From Vesta saturnalis (lineage: Eukaryota; Arthropoda; Insecta; Coleoptera; Lampyridae): 64,000 nt of DNA. The position numbers were made by a program, and so were the translations under genes. Below are positions 46,218-59,664 of this stretch, piece after piece. Below the pieces are notes generated by a model, which searched no databases, had not been told where the DNA came from, and saw only the letters and a program-made list of their open reading frames with translations. Within the stretch, counting starts at the first letter, position 1. The number at the start of each line of letters is the position of its first letter. The DNA is taken from the NCBI GenBank assembly GCA_036346205.1, contig JARFJB010000762.1:4316501-4380500 (forward strand), written 5' to 3'.

Positions 46218-49200
46218 GGTGTCCTCGGGGAACTACGAAGAATTCGTATACGTATTCTTCGAAACATTTTTTGCAAAAATGATTATGTGTAATTTTTCCC
46301 AATTCCTGGCCCCTAAGGAGATATGCGCTGTTGAAGAAAAATCTGAAAGTACGTAAAGAGAATACTCGTAACACCTGCTTAAGTCTTAAAATTATCATAA
46401 AATAAAACTTTTAATAACAATTTTCATTAACAAATTAACAAGAACGCAACATACCACAAAATTGCACATAAAATAACGAGGTGACAAACAAAACACTACA
46501 AATGAAAATTACCAAATCGTATCCTTAAATCTTAAAAAAAATGTCCGTTAATTGCTGAATAATTCAAACATAGAGCGGTTAGTGCTTGTATCATCATTAA
46601 TATCGTTATATTTTATTACTACTTTATCTTTAAAATCGTATTTAGACATTCATTAATAGGTTTAAACTTTAATACTCCAAAACTGTAATTTATATTGAAT
46701 AAAAAAAAGTACGTTGTTAGTAGTGCTCTGCATTAATATTTCAAAGCTAAAATGAAATTTTCTGATCGATCTGACTCATTAAACAATTTCCAATCGATCC
46801 TTAAATTCGAAAATATGCAAAAACTAATTTCACTTATCAGAAGGTGTAACCAATTAGGCATACAATTGACACAAATAAACGACAAAATAAATTAAACAGT
46901 GGATATATATTAACAAATTCCGCATGTAAATAGATACAACGGCGTGGTTTAAAAAAAACCACCAAACACAGAAATACGTTAAGACTAAAATTACTCAAAT
47001 CCTAAAACTAAAAACAACAAAATAACTAAAGTTCGATTATCTTTTTTTTTCTTTGAATGAATTGTAATTAATGCAATAACAACAAAAAAATGTACTTAAA
47101 AGATAATCGTAGTTGTTCTGGTTCAATAAAATTTAAACCTTCTTCTCACGTATTACATTAATTAATCCTTTTTCGGTGCGGTAGTTGTAGTCCATATGAT
47201 CTGCTTTCGTAATCCTTTTTAAATTCTTAGATCCACTATACGCAAAACACCAGAGGTAGCCGTTATTCACCCTACGCACTCGGTTGTAGTACTCACTAAC
47301 GCAATGTCTATGGTTTGTTCACTCGCATACCGGGTATAGGGGCTCTTTACCCTAACATCACATCACCTTATACTGTGATGTTTGCTCTTCAAAACGTTTA
47401 CCACAATGAGAAATGGTTACTTCCATATACACATTAAAGTTCTTATTCGATTTTATTCAATCAATTTGGTATTGCTAACGATGGTACACATTCAATGTCA
47501 ATGATGATCACCAATAACTTAACTAAGTTTTACAAACTTTTCTTTCGGTGGCATAAATGGTTACCTTCGGTTCTCTTTATAATAATAATAGGTCACGCGT
47601 CCCACAATTGAACACTAATAACAAAATATTTGCTGTATTCACTTCTAATCTGCCTAAGAACTTTTTATTTCTTGAAGAAGTCACTAATATTTTCCTTCAA
47701 CTCACAATATATTACATTATTTGCTTGTGAATGTCTAGACGGTTTATCCCCTTATGGGTTAATTCAGTCGCTATACTTGCTCTGCTAAACTATAATTTTC
47801 ACAAACTCTGACACTAGCCATTCTAATGGTTATCGCGTGAAATAAACGTAGCCATCTTGAATTACTTTGTACATTCACTAAAAACTTTCCGAAGAAATAA
47901 ATCATCAATTGCAATTACATTCACTTTGTAGATTAACCAGATTATCCCTCAACTTTCTATGGAAATCTGGCATGTGAGCGAATTCTATTTTCGCACAATT
48001 TAGCCAACTCCCTCACATTCTATCAGCTTTATTCTTGAACATGAATTAAATTTTCCTATTGCACCAATTACAAAAATTTCTACAAACAAAAGTATGCATA
48101 CATATTCCTTACTGCACGTTAATAAAATATCAATATACTCACTCACTCATACGTCTACAACCATTTCTTTAGTCCAAATTCCAGCATACACAGTAGCAAA
48201 AAGACCAGTAGTTTTACCAGTGCCGTATCAAAAAAAATTTAGCCAAAACATTATTTCTCAACCAAATTTAACGCTTTCAACACGAAAGTCTTTCTACAGC
48301 ATTCAAATATTCCTTCATACGATAATCAATGCCTCACTAAATTCCAGTGGCGTATCAATTACACCAACTTACATTACGCATACACAAAAAAAATTCTTTT
48401 CATGTAAACTCACTTCACTAAATTCAAAACACGTTACATACGTTATCAAAATACTACACATACACGATGCATCAAAATAATCTTACAAATGTCAGGCCAA
48501 TTTTGCAAAAGTGCATTTATAAATGAAACATATTTATTTTAGTTCTTGAGTACAATATAACAAATAGTAGTTTGAATATTTAATAAAATTTGAATTTATG
48601 AAATTCCTTCAATTCGGAGTGATTTAAATAACCAAAGATTAAACAAACGCACCAGTACATCAGGTATGAGTAAACATTATCTTTATTAAAGAATGTAATT
48701 AAGCACAAATCTTTTTTTTAAATGAAAAAAACGTTACAATGTCTTTAATGGATTCTACATATACTGAATTCGTTAATGCTCACTTAATAGAATAGTCATG
48801 AATAGTAAAAGAGGTTAGATATATCTTAATTATTTCAAGCTATCCAAATATTTAATCGTTCTCAGTCAAACAGGGTTTCTTCGTTAAATTAAAATTGCTT
48901 AGTAATATATTCTAAATGTGATGAATACATGTGATTGAATACAAATTATCCCATTTGAAATTAAAATAGAACAGCAGAATGATCAGCTAAATCATAACGG
49001 GAATACGTATTCAAGCATACGTAAAAAAATTACTATCTTTAGTACTACGTCTACTAGTTCTTAGTTTGGTATCCTTTAGATTAGATTAAATACTTTATTG
49101 CATCCAATCCTGGGTGAATTAAAAGTTAAAACAACTCTAGGCTCAGCTCCGTCCTCTTAATGTAATCACTTACACTAATTGTTCTTGACCAATTTTTTAC

Positions 49201-50049
49201 ACATATAAAAGTTTAATACATATAATAATTATTCACCAAAATTCAATACCTAGAAAGCGTACTTCTAAACTCTCTTGCATTCCGCATAAAACTCAATTTG
49301 AATTCTTTTCTGAAAGTTTTTTTACAATGAAAAGTCACTTTGTAATATAATAATCGTAATTATTTTAACTTTACTAACTTTTAGAAAAAACATCAAAACA
49401 TAACTCCTTTTTTCTCTTTTAAGCATAAATCGAACAACAACTGATTTTAGTTCCCAGCGTTGTTTCGTTCGCGGTTACTATAATTTCTTAAAACTGACAA
49501 TGACATAAAGCGTATATTTAAAGTGCTTTGATTATTTCAAAACACTTTCCCGTTACTAATTATTTAGAATCCACACATAACATGTGTATATCCCAAACAG
49601 GAATCAGTAGATTAAAAACTTACTACCTCACTGTTATTGCTATAATGGAGTCGAGGGCGACCAACATTGATCCTTCTGAATAATATTGTAAAAACCTATC
49701 TAAAACTTAACGAACAAGTTCGTGTTCGAACAAGTTCGTGTTCGAACAAAACTGAAACTGAAACCCTTTTATAGATACTGATCACATGTTCAGAAAAGGG
49801 ATGAACTTTGAAAATAACTAATGTTAAAATTTAAAAAAAATGCGAGAAGTAACGTCTCGGAACCGAATCATACAAGAACTAAAAAGTAAATAGGTTTCCC
49901 TAACAACATCAAAACCTATCGAAGAAATACAAATTTAATGACGAAGCATTTGGTGATGCCGAAACCTTTATCAATCTTTTGAGACCTTATTTAATTAATT
50001 TTGCTTTATTTTTAATTACTATTGAGCTGTGAATCATTTATTACCTAAA
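46218..50049. repeat. No gene recognised; 16-bp tandem pair at 49,711-49,742
   Basis: A 128-codon plus-strand frame at 48,094-48,480 is low-complexity in style and has no motif. CGAACAAGTTCGTGTT occurs twice in tandem at 49,711-49,742. Otherwise I see only AT-rich sequence. Confidence 0.45.
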
Positions 50050-50309
50050 TCTGTATTATAAGTATTTTGTAACTGTGGTCTCATATTAGTGACTTGGTCG
50101 GCCTATTTCCACATTTTTTGTTTTTGTAGCGCAGCGTTTCTGATGCGGGTTCTGCTACCATCATCAGATGTAGATAGTTCTCAGAAGGACTAATTTCGCA
50201 CTTGAGTCAAATTCAATTGTTGTGACTGTTTGCCAAGCAATTGACTACTCTCTGATTCGAACTATGTACCTTTCACTTACTAGACTTTACCACTGAGCCA
50301 CTGAGTAAT
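50050..50309 (-). mobile_element. tRNA-derived SINE
   Basis: The minus-strand head (50,244-50,309) has an acceptor pair ATTACTC/GAGTAGT, an A-box TGGCTCAGTGGTAAAG and a B-box GTTCGAATC. The body continues with ATCTGATGATGGTAGCAGAA and GACCAAGTCACTAATATGAG. The 3' border is estimated. No target duplication was found. It differs from the 28.5 kb SINE. Confidence 0.65.
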
Positions 50310-51638
50310 CTAATTTCTTATCTATCCCCATGTATTATGGATTCGCGGCAGACACTTGAGAAAACATACGTTCCATTCACTAGCAACATTTAAATTTTTC
50401 GAAATAAACATTTATTTGAGTCTATAAATACTTTACATTCAAATATTTTTATTTATTTATTTTCATAGATAGAATAATAATGAGAAATATTTAAATATAA
50501 CTTCTTTTACACATATGATTTGTAATAATAATATCTATTGAACAAACTATTACATGCAAACAATATTATTTTAATGCTTCATGCTTTTTGTCCAAATCGC
50601 CATCTTTATTTAATTATTGTTATTTCCAGGAGATTATTAATCCAACCAGCTGTTACGAAACCTTAGATTAACTCGTTACATTCTTTTACACATAACGCCC
50701 AAATTACTATATCGCTTAAGTTCCCTTGCCTTATGTTTATTAAGGAGCTTATTACATAAATTGTTTACATTTACGTGATCACAAATTAAAAAAAAAATTA
50801 CAAGATTTTACCGAGCGCAGACGATAACTTTCTGTTCATATAATTCCGTAGCTTCATATAAAAGAACGCCACTTATTGAAACAAATTTAATTTCTGTAAC
50901 GCCTTTTTTCATTCAACTACCGACTCACTACCAGGACAACCGTCCGTGTTTAGCGTGTCTTAATCAGCTCATGTCCCAGACTCTCTGAGTACTCTCTTCT
51001 TTGAATTCTATTTATATTTTACCAAAATGCGTTGACAACATAAGCGTTGTCAATTCAAATTGACCAAATGGAGAAAAAGTTTTTGATAGATCCGAAATTC
51101 GTGCTAATGTAGGGTGCTACAAATTCGTATAATAAAAATAAAATGTTATGCTATTTTACTAATTTTGCAAAATTTCATATTGATACTAATTGATTAAAAA
51201 AATATATAATCAAACTATTATTCTACATATATTTTTACTCCTTTAAGGTATAATTTCAATACAGCATTCACGATTTAGTCCCCCATATATGAAAATGATT
51301 CCTCTCCATACTTTCAGTAGGATAGTTACATTTTTGCACGTTCTAATCAAAAACACTACCCATTTGTACCTACCTGTTATCAATTATGTCAAAACCATAC
51401 GCGACTTTTATTTATATTTAAATTTCCTTCAACACGGAATAAAAATATACAGGAGGGTTCATTTAAATTCGTTAAATTGATCGACTTTCAGCTAATAAAT
51501 ATAAAATTTGGCAACTTAGTTCGAAACAGATTGTACAGCAAATGAATGTTGCAAATTATAAATGGCCTTTATGAAAACGGAAGAACAAAAAGTATATGTC
51601 TCTATAACAGTTGTAATGATCGTCCTACGTAACAAATC

Positions 51639-51640
<2 letters not shown>
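50310..51640. other. No gene seen
   Basis: AT-rich DNA. A TATA-like stretch near 50,857 and a GGTGCTACA near 51,112 might belong to an LTR, but this is not supported further. Confidence 0.45.

Positions 51641-51692
<52 letters not shown>
51641..51692. repeat. (TA)n microsatellite
   Basis: Pure TA tract about 130 bp before a mariner-type end. Confidence 0.95.
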
Positions 51693-51702
<10 letters not shown>

Positions 51703-52423
51703 CGCAGGGTGGGTATCTACTGCGTGGACGGAGGATTGCTCCCTAACTATTAGAGATATCAAAACCAATTTTGGTGTGGTAATACACGATCATCGGCCCT
51801 ACATTCTAAAAATATTTAGGTATATACAGGGTGATTGACAAAAACATGCCAACCCAAACCCGTATTTTTTTAATGGAAAGCCCTGTATATTTTTGCATTT
51901 TTGGATTCACTGTTACATTTAGAATAAAAGTATAGAAATGTGTATCTGTATCGCTAACCGTTCTGCAGATACCGTCACTTTAGTACCGCAATAGAGTTAA
52001 CCTTAGAACCACGATGCGAGCGTTGTTACCATGATTTTGTAAATCTGTTTGTACCACCGACTATTAATAATAGTCTACTAGCAAACAAACTGGGAAATTT
52101 TTTTAAACATGTAAAACCGTACGGAATGATTAACTTACGCGAAATGTAATTTTTCTGAATTTTGTCAAATGCAACACCCTGTATGTTTTTTCACATTTCG
52201 ATTCCCCTTGAAAAGTCAATATCTAGAGATATTGACGCTTTATTTGTAAATATTTACATACAGAAGAACAAATAAAACATAATCCAGAGCAGATAAGAAA
52301 ATACGAATGGCAAATAAATTCTTTAACTGATAGGAAAACTTAAGTAATAACTAAACAATAAAATAATTCTGTACGCCTAAAAATAAGTTGAACAAGTAAA
52401 AATAAACGAATGAAACCATAAAT

Positions 52424-53175
52424 TCAAATTAAATGTTCAAAATGCTGACCACGCCTACCTAAACACTTTCCAATTCGATCGGTAAACGAAAGATTCACTC
52501 GCAAGAACATTAAAGGCGAACTGGATTGAAACGCAGCTCTAATTCTATTTTTCATATCTTCACTTGTGGTGGGAGAATGTTGGTAAATTGTTTCTTTAAC
52601 GTAGCCCGAAAGGAATAAATCAAGGGGAATAAGATCCGGTGATCTGGCTGGCCAGTTTTGCACACCACCTCGTTCTATCCACCTCATTGGATAATTTCTA
52701 TCGAGATATTACCTAAGGTTGATTGCACAATGTGGAGGGGCACTATCCAGTTGGAACCACATCGTACGAATGTTATATGCCTCGATATTTTCCAAAAACT
52801 GTAAATATCTTTCTCCAGTAAGACTTCCATCAAAGAAAAAAGGACCAACCACATTAAAATTGATTATACCACCCGACACATTAACTGATCATCGATGCTG
52901 CTGATCAACAACTCTTAAGATGTGTGGATTAGTATCTGATAGTGATGATAGTTATATGTAGTAATATTGCCATTATTGTGAAAAGTTGCCTCATCCGTAA
53001 ATAGAATGTTATTAACAAAATTGGGTTCTGCATTGACTTTAGTAGTTAACCATTGACAGAAAGATTCACGATTTTGAAAATGTATTTCACTTAAATTTCA
53101 AACCTCACAAACTTCAACTTGTTCTAAGACTTTCTTTTTGTCACAACATGCAGGCCTTGACGGAAAATTAAAACT
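52424..53175 (-). pseudogene. DD41D mariner-type transposase, C-terminal two thirds
   Basis: Reading down from about 53,110: FQNRESFCQWL, ILFTDEATFHNNG with the first Asp, VVGPFFFDGSLTGERYLQFL, WFQLDSAPPH with the second Asp, and SPDLIPLDLF with the third Asp 41 residues later. The helical tail ends GQHFEHLI and a stop at 52,424. Breaks include stops after IHTS and INLR and frame changes near 52,900. The N-terminal DNA-binding half ends at the junction with the plus-strand relic. Its terminal repeat at 51,826 is preserved. Confidence 0.8.
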
Positions 53176-53187
53176 TTGTAAAATGTT

Positions 53188-53861
53188 TAGTCTCTAGTGA
53201 TAAAGCCTCATTCCACTTGTGTGGTAAAGTGAACAGACATAATGTCACAATATGGATCTCAAACAACCCACACACCTACACCAAACACTTGCGCGATTCT
53301 TCGAAAGTTAATGTGTTTTGTGCTATCACTTACAACAAAGTGTATGGGCATGTTTTCTTTGTTGAACAAACAATAAATGGAATAATTTTCTTGGACATGA
53401 TGACGAAATGCCTTCTACCGCAATTAGAACAACAATCACCAAATTTTACTCTGCAATTAGATGGCACCTCCACATTACCACTTGGATGTTAGGGCTGAAC
53501 TTCGAAATCGGCTGTCTGACAGATGGATCGGTTGTGCTGGTCCAAATGATGGTGCACTCTTGAACTGGCCTCCAAGATCTCCGGACATCACCCCCTGTGA
53601 TTTTTCTTGTGGGGATACATCAAAGATAAAGTGTATACATCATAATTAGCAGAAAGCATACTTGAGATCCAACAGCATATTACCAGAGCCATCGAAACAA
53701 TCGACCAAGACACTTTTAACAAAGTATGGCAAGAGCTTGATTACAGGCTTGACACCTGTCGCATCGCAAGGAGTTCCCATATCGAACAAGTAAAACTCTT
53801 GGCACGTGGGATGAAACTTTTTGGGTTTTTCTTGAAACGTAACCATTTTATTTTTTTATGA
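53188..53861 (+). pseudogene. Second mariner-type transposase relic, different subfamily
   Basis: The plus-strand reading starts at the first catalytic region (SSDKASFHLCGKVNRHN) and continues SKVNVFCAITYNKVYGHVFF and LDMMTKCLLPQLEQQSPNF to LQLDG (second Asp). A frame change then leads to APPHYHLDVR and WPPRSPDITPCDF (third Asp). The tail, including VWQELDYRLDTCRIARSSHI, runs to a stop at 53,861. By my count 46 residues separate the last two Asp because of an extra GPNDGALLNW segment. The glutamate of the usual SDEA is Lys here. The N-terminus is missing. Confidence 0.8.
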
Positions 53862-53921
53862 TAAATAAAACTAGATTTATGTACACTTGAAATCATGAAC
53901 ATCATTTGTAATAACCCTGTA

Positions 53922-54189
53922 TTTTTATCAAAAACTAAATTTTATGTTATAAAATACATATTAATAAACAAGAACGGAATAATACTTCTAACGATCACAA
54001 TACGAAAGGTCTTCAAAAATAAACGTTATAGTATATTTGTTTTATAAACTACCAATTAAGAAACAAACTCGAAATACGAATTCTACGGAACAAAATACCT
54101 ACGAAAGTATAAACAATAAGAACTAAAATTTTAAATTTTTATAAGAACTTATATTTTGAAAAATCTACATCGAATTGAAAAATTGTGCA
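53922..54189. other. Spacer, nothing seen
   Basis: AT-rich spacer between the mariner end and the pogo relic. Confidence 0.4.
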
Positions 54190-55640
54190 CTATGGGTCCA
54201 CTAAAACTATTACTATCTCACTGCTACTCACATCTTCAATGGGCGGAAATACAAACTTGTTGCCTTTCTTTCTCAAAGACTTAGTTACATCATTAGTCTC
54301 CTCAGCAGGTTCAGTTACTTCTTCATCAGACTCACTCTGAAACGACTCCCCAACGTTAACCTAAGCTGCTTCTGTATGCTGTTGGGACCCTGATTTCTTT
54401 AGTAGTTTATAACAGCTTCTTCAATTTGTGTCTCTGATCTCTGGTAATAGTTTCAAAACAGCGTTTCTGTTGCAGGGGTAAATACTGGCTTCGCCAGTTG
54501 TTGTTTACTTCTTAAAGTTTGATTTTTTCCATTAAGTAAAGTAAAGTTGGGAAGGTGGTTTTATTCACTGCTGATTCTATAGAATGTTTCAGTTTGTATT
54601 TAGTGAGGGTGTCTTGCCATGCTACTTTTAACGGTTTAAGGAGACTAATATCTAGTGGTTGATTGAAGTGTGTTGAGTTACTAGGATGAAACACAAATCT
54701 TTTCTCTTAACACGTCAATATTGTTATGGGACGAAAGATTATCCCCAATCAATATCTCTTTGGTGCTTACAAATCTTTAGCCCAAGGTACTTTGATGTTT
54801 TTGAACCGATCGTAAAAACAGGCGGAATCAAACCATCCGCTTTGTGTACGATTATACCTGGATACCCGGAGATCCACTAATACACCATTGATCGATTAAC
54901 CTTTCAGCCTTATACACAAGATAAGGTGGGAAAACATTACTAGCCGCTGTTGCGCAATACATAATGGATAGGGCAGATTTCAGGATACTTTGTTCCACGA
55001 CGAAAAATGCATTTTTTTCCACCGAGATTATCTGCTAAATTGGTTTTTCTGGTGCTACTCCATCAACACTTCTTGCCAAGTTAGCAAAATATTCCTCGAA
55101 CTTTTCTTTAGTTTTCTGTGCTATGACGCATTTAATATTTTGATACTGTCTTTTGTTAGCTTGTACTTATATCGGCGTAAAAATTGTAACCCCAATCTTT
55201 ACCTGTAAGATTGTTGGTAAATCTGGCCACTTGCTTTCCCTCTTTCTCTAAATATCTTTGCACTATAAGCCTTAAATCTAGTAACGTTCGAGGGTTGCCA
55301 TACTCAGCGCAAGTAATAATTATGTCCACCAAAGCTCTTTCCACTTCTGCAATTATTGGTTCAGAAACGTTTCCAAAAATGGGGGTAACACTGCCAGCCC
55401 GTTTTTAAGGTCTCCTGAAACGTTTGGCAACACCGCACTTTCACAGTCTTAACCTTTCTAGCGTACTGCGCAACATACCCGAAAATGTAATTAATCGAAC
55501 AAAGCTCGTAAAATCCACATACCTAACTGTAGCACTCTTCTTTAGTTATAAGAAAAGTCACAAAATACTTAAATTTGAATAATTTTGCAGAGATGGTTTT
55601 TAAAATTCTGAAACTGCTTGCCAACGACTTGTTGATACCC
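54190..55640 (-). pseudogene. pogo/Tigger-type transposase relic
   Basis: Descending from about 55,440, KSTLQR-like remnants of the psq-type helix-turn-helix are barely visible. ALVDIIITCAEYGNPRTLLD and QVARFTNNLTGKDWGYNF (55,156-55,330) are clear, and KTNLADNLGGKKCIFRRGTKY near 55,030 marks the core, although the Asp of the usual DETN is gone. IGDNLSSHNN near 54,735 (second Asp) and NSTHFNQPLDISLLKPLKVAW near 54,650 (third Asp) are kept. A Ser/acidic tail extends to about 54,190. Many stops and frame changes show old decay. No terminal repeats were identified. Confidence 0.75.
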
Positions 55641-55694
55641 GTATAAATAAACAACATTTAAGTTTAGTTAACCTCTAGCGAGAAAAACGTTTAT

Positions 55695-55940
55695 TTGATA
55701 TTGTGCAGACCCAGGTACTGGTGGCAAAGTAACCCCACTTTACGGTACTTCATAAAAGCTTTGAAGGATAATGGCGTATATAAAGACGAAAATTATAGTA
55801 TAATGGACATACTCCAAATTCTGAGAAGGCATACGTGTCCAACAATAGATATTGTTTTACAAATCTGTATGAACATACCAGTGTTACTAGATAGAGGTAA
55901 TAAGACAACATTATATAACTTTTTGTTTATGGCAAACTGA
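55695..55940 (+). CDS. Unrecognised open frame, about 80 codons
   Basis: The peptide contains GVYKDENYSIMDILQILRRH and NIPVLLDRGNKTTLYNFLF, which read like folded protein rather than noise. No family comes to mind and there is no partner frame upstream or downstream. It may be a leftover of an element gene. Confidence 0.25.
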   Translation: MILCRPRYWWQSNPTLRYFIKALKDNGVYKDENYSIMDILQILRRHTCPTIDIVLQICMNIPVLLDRGNKTTLYNFLFMAN

Positions 55941-56750
55941 GAAGAAGCTTTAGTAAATAGTACCCAAAACCCACTAGTCTATAAATATTTATTTTTGTTT
56001 TATTTGTTTTACACCTCAGAATGCTTGCACATATTACGTTATTCTATTTGAAAATGTGCTTATGCGTTGACGTAATGTTTATGATTCTGGTTCGTTTATT
56101 ATCTAAGAATTGTTGGGGAGGGGACCCTCGAAATTTTTGGCCCCGAGCGCCAGTGATACTTAATCCGGCCCTGTGTGTATTTCGTTGGTATAATTTTTTT
56201 CTCCGACCACCTAAATAAGACGCTATGTTCTGACAGTATTTTCATCACAAACGACGTTTTCAGTCATAATTCACCATCGATATTGAATATACTTTTGCTT
56301 TTTATTTTCGTTTTAATCAAGTGTAAGTTTATTTACCCCTCTATCGCATAGAAATCCATACATGGATGTACTGCCTTTCAACATACCAGAAATATTTTTT
56401 AAAATTTGGCAACAGTGTATGTTTTATCTCCAATTCATTTATTAGTGCAACGTGCGTGTGTACAGAGCAGTTAGATATTTAGTGCAATTGTTTCTGGAAA
56501 CATCCTGTTACTAGAGGTAAGTAATTCAGGTTTTAATTTTTTTTTAGTACCAGTGGCATTTGTTCTTTACATTGCAAGTGCTATTTTCAAATTGTGTATT
56601 TTCGTTTACTTACAAAAAGGATATTTGATGCCCTGCCATATATGGCTACTTATGCATTGTGGAGAATAAATGTACTTTTTTATACCGGCCATATTTGGCT
56701 GCCTATGCACTTTGACTTTAATGTAAAGTACGTATTCATTTATTGCAGAA
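55941..56750. repeat. No gene; repeat end at 56,097-56,175 and two related 30-bp motifs
   Basis: The GACCCTCGAAATTTTTGGCC motif resembles 38,430. ATGCCCTGCCATATATGGCT near 56,629 and ATACCGGCCATATTTGGCTG near 56,681 are related to each other and stand just upstream of the piggyBac start, possibly subterminal repeats of that element. Confidence 0.4.
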
Positions 56751-58488
56751 ATGAACTGTAAGACCTTTTATGGGACATCGAAGTACACTAATGAGATTCT
56801 AGGCGATGGTTCAATTAGTGATGATGATTTACTTGGTAATTCAGATTCGGAAGCGGAATGTTTACCATCTAGTAGGCCAATAAGCAAACCTGATATAATT
56901 CCTGACAGTGACGATGATGACACCGACGAAGAATATTTTCCATCTAACCATGCAACAGAAGATGAACAAGAAGATACTGAACCAGATATTTCGAAACCAT
57001 CGTCGTCACGAAAAAGGACAAAAACACAAACAGGGGCGTCTACAAAAAAACAAAAATGCAAGACTGCAAAAGGCAATACTGCAAAAGGCAATACTGGAAA
57101 AGGCAAGACTGCAAAAGGCAAGACTGCAAAAGGCAAGACTGCAAAAGCTAAAAACAAGAAAAAATAAAAGTCACATGGAATGACCAAAAGTTAAAGTTAA
57201 AGATTGCCTTCAATTAGATTGTATTGGAGTGCAAGTGTAGGTCAATCACAAGTATATGATATAATGACCTGTAATAGATTTGAAGAAATCAAACGGTTTC
57301 TACATTTTAATGATAATACTCGATTTATACGTCATGGTTTACCTGGACACGACAAACTGTTCAAAGTCATGAAGGAACACGAAGACAGTTGCTCCTTGTG
57401 CCAAAAGAAGAATACTTGGCTGTGGATGAGCAGGTCATACCAACCAAAGCTAGGCACACTTTGAAGCAGTACAATCCTAAAAAGCCGAAAAAATGGGGCT
57501 ATAAAAATTTAGTACTTTGTGGATCGTCAGGCTTCAGCTATGATTTTGACATTTTTGCTGGTGAACGGAGCAACGTCATCCCTGAGGGTGCACCAAATCT
57601 TGGTGCTAGTGGAAATATAGTAACCAAGCTTACTAGTATGGTGCCTCGTAACAAAAATTATAAAATCTTTTTGACAACTGGTTCAACAGTATAAACCTGC
57701 AAGTATACCTTCGTAAGATTGGGTTACTATCATTAGGAAGAGCAATGCCAACCGAAAATGAATTCAAAAAACGTGGTCGTGGTAGTATGGATGAAAAAGT
57801 AGCGACAGTAGATGGGATAGAAGTTGGATGTGTATGCTAGTTTGATAATAAACTTGTAACTATGTTGTCGACTTACGTGGGGAGTTCTCCAGAAATCCAA
57901 AAACGACGTTACTTTAAAAAATACCACGAATATAGGGAAATATCTTGCCCCAAAGCTATAGAAATATATAATCAACACATGGGTGGAGTCGATATACTCG
58001 ATTCGATGTTGGGTTTATACCGCATACACTTGCGCTCAAAAAAATGGTACAAAAAAATATTCTTTCACTTAGTAGATATGTGTGTTGCAAATGCATGGCT
58101 GTTATGGCGTCGCAAGACGAGCGAGCATATGCCATTGTTTGATTTGAAACAATGTCTTAGTGAACATCTCCGGAGGTCAGGCAAAAGCTTCCATAAGAAG
58201 CGAGGACGTCCCTTATCTAATATTAGTACACCAACATCGAGTAGAGGTTCAACTCCAACAAATGACGGTTATAGTAAGACAGTGAATGCGAAAAAACCCG
58301 TGATGCGGCAAGATATACCCCTAAATTCAGTGCGCAAAGACTGTATTGGCCACTTCCCTTCGTGGAAAAATAGTAGATTGCAATGCTACAATAATTGTAA
58401 ATTTCGATCATTTATATATTGTGAAAAATGTAAAGTTTATTTGTGTCTGAACAAAGACAGAAATTGTTTTTTAGCATTTCACACTTAA
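56751..58488 (+). pseudogene. piggyBac transposase, second type
   Basis: The ATG at 56,751 opens an acidic N-terminal region (DSDDDDTDEEYF) followed by a Lys-rich stretch. About 100 residues normally following are missing at 57,167-57,220. The core resumes at LYWSASVG and CNRFEEIKRFLHFNDN. A frameshift near 57,390 leads to LAVDEQVIPTK (first Asp), another near 57,670 to a DNWFNSINLQ stretch (second Asp), and GGVDILDSMLGLYRIHLRSK near 57,985 holds the third Asp. Separate from the 43 kb copy, it ends in a C-terminal Cys cluster (CYNNCKFRSFIYCEKCK) and a stop at 58,488. Terminal repeats were not recognised. Confidence 0.88.
57066..57155 (+). repeat. Six 15-bp repeats coding KGKTA-like units
   Basis: GCAAAAGGCAAKACT repeats six times in frame inside the piggyBac N-terminus and gives a Lys-rich tail. 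The unit being a multiple of three suggests it expanded while the protein was still read. Confidence 0.9.
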
Positions 58489-59664
58489 CAACCTATTGTG
58501 TATGATCCCATATACTGAAAAAAAAATGTACTTTTAATAACAATTTACAACATTTATCTTGTATATTTTTTAGTAATTTTGAGATGATTGTGTATTATGA
58601 TCAAGTACTGAAATTTGAGTCTTTGCATCTGGTCTTAGGAACATACATTCAAAAGAGGCCAATGTTTATGTCATTTTTAAAATCCTTAAAACATTACCAT
58701 AGTTTTGACGCAATAAGTTTTAAATCAGTTTATCTTAGTATTAATTAATTTGATGATTTGTGTGGAAACTGAATTAATGAGCCATATTATCTGTAGAATG
58801 TTTATAATACAATTAAAATGTCGGTTGTTTATGTTTTAAATTTTTCTTCCTGTGTATACGTGGTTAGTTTTTTTTTTTACATTAATATCAAGTTCCTGGA
58901 TATGCATGCAGTATATAAAACGCTTATCTTCAGCACAACGTATATAGAGAGTTCATTATAAGATAAGCAAGCTCACTTTAGCATTTGAACAAGTCATAGT
59001 TTATCTTCACATAAATCTTCTTAATTATTTTTTTAATTTTATGCTAAATTTCTAATTAAGCAAATTAATTTTCATTTATAATTTACGGTATAAAATTGTT
59101 ATTTTCTCTTCTTTATTATTGTCATTCTCAAAACTCTGATTAGTAAACTTAATTTTCACTGGAGAAGTTCAAGTTATTACATTTAGTGCATCTCCTGTAA
59201 ATAATGGAATTTTCTAGTATGCTCTAAATATCATGCCAGCTTTAGAAAGACTGAAACAAGCAAATGTGCAACAAAAAATGCATTTTTTGTTCAATACATT
59301 AAACATGTCGCATAAGTAGACCGAGAAAAAAGAAATCTTAATTAATTAAAAGAATTCTAAAAAAGAATTATTCCTAACTAGTTGTTATTGAAATAATATA
59401 AAACAATTTTGCAACACTCAGCGGAAAAATTTGAAGTACCAGGTACTGCTAACGTGTCACTAACACAACAACGAAATTTGTCATACATCCAAAGAAAACC
59501 ATCTAGTATACTGGTTGTAACCATAGCAATTAATTACAACTTTCAATGATATTTAGGTTTTGTTAAGCCCAAAGTCTGACCAAAAACGTCAATCCGAACT
59601 TTTTTTGATTGATCGAAACCGCATCTCCGTCAAAAGATTAACCGTTTTTGAAATATTGTCAGAC
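58489..59664. other. No gene seen
   Basis: AT-rich DNA after the piggyBac gene. Its right terminal repeat was not recognised. Confidence 0.5.

Larger units (their letters stand above)
51826..53921. mobile_element. Two mariner-type elements joined head to head
   Basis: The left end ACAGGGTGATTGAC at 51,826 belongs to the minus-strand element. The right end AATAACCCTGTA at 53,910-53,921 belongs to the plus-strand one. Their transposases meet near 53,180, both losing their N-terminal parts, so one probably inserted into or recombined with the other. Confidence 0.7.

Noticed and set aside
48094..48480. 128-codon plus-strand frame as a real gene
   Set aside because: Thr/Ser/Ile-rich composition with no motif, no supporting context, and repetitive AT-rich surroundings.
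56768..57187. 139-codon minus-strand frame opposite the piggyBac N-terminus
   Set aside because: It is the antisense shadow of the acidic and repeat-coding region, and the plus strand is the recognisable one.
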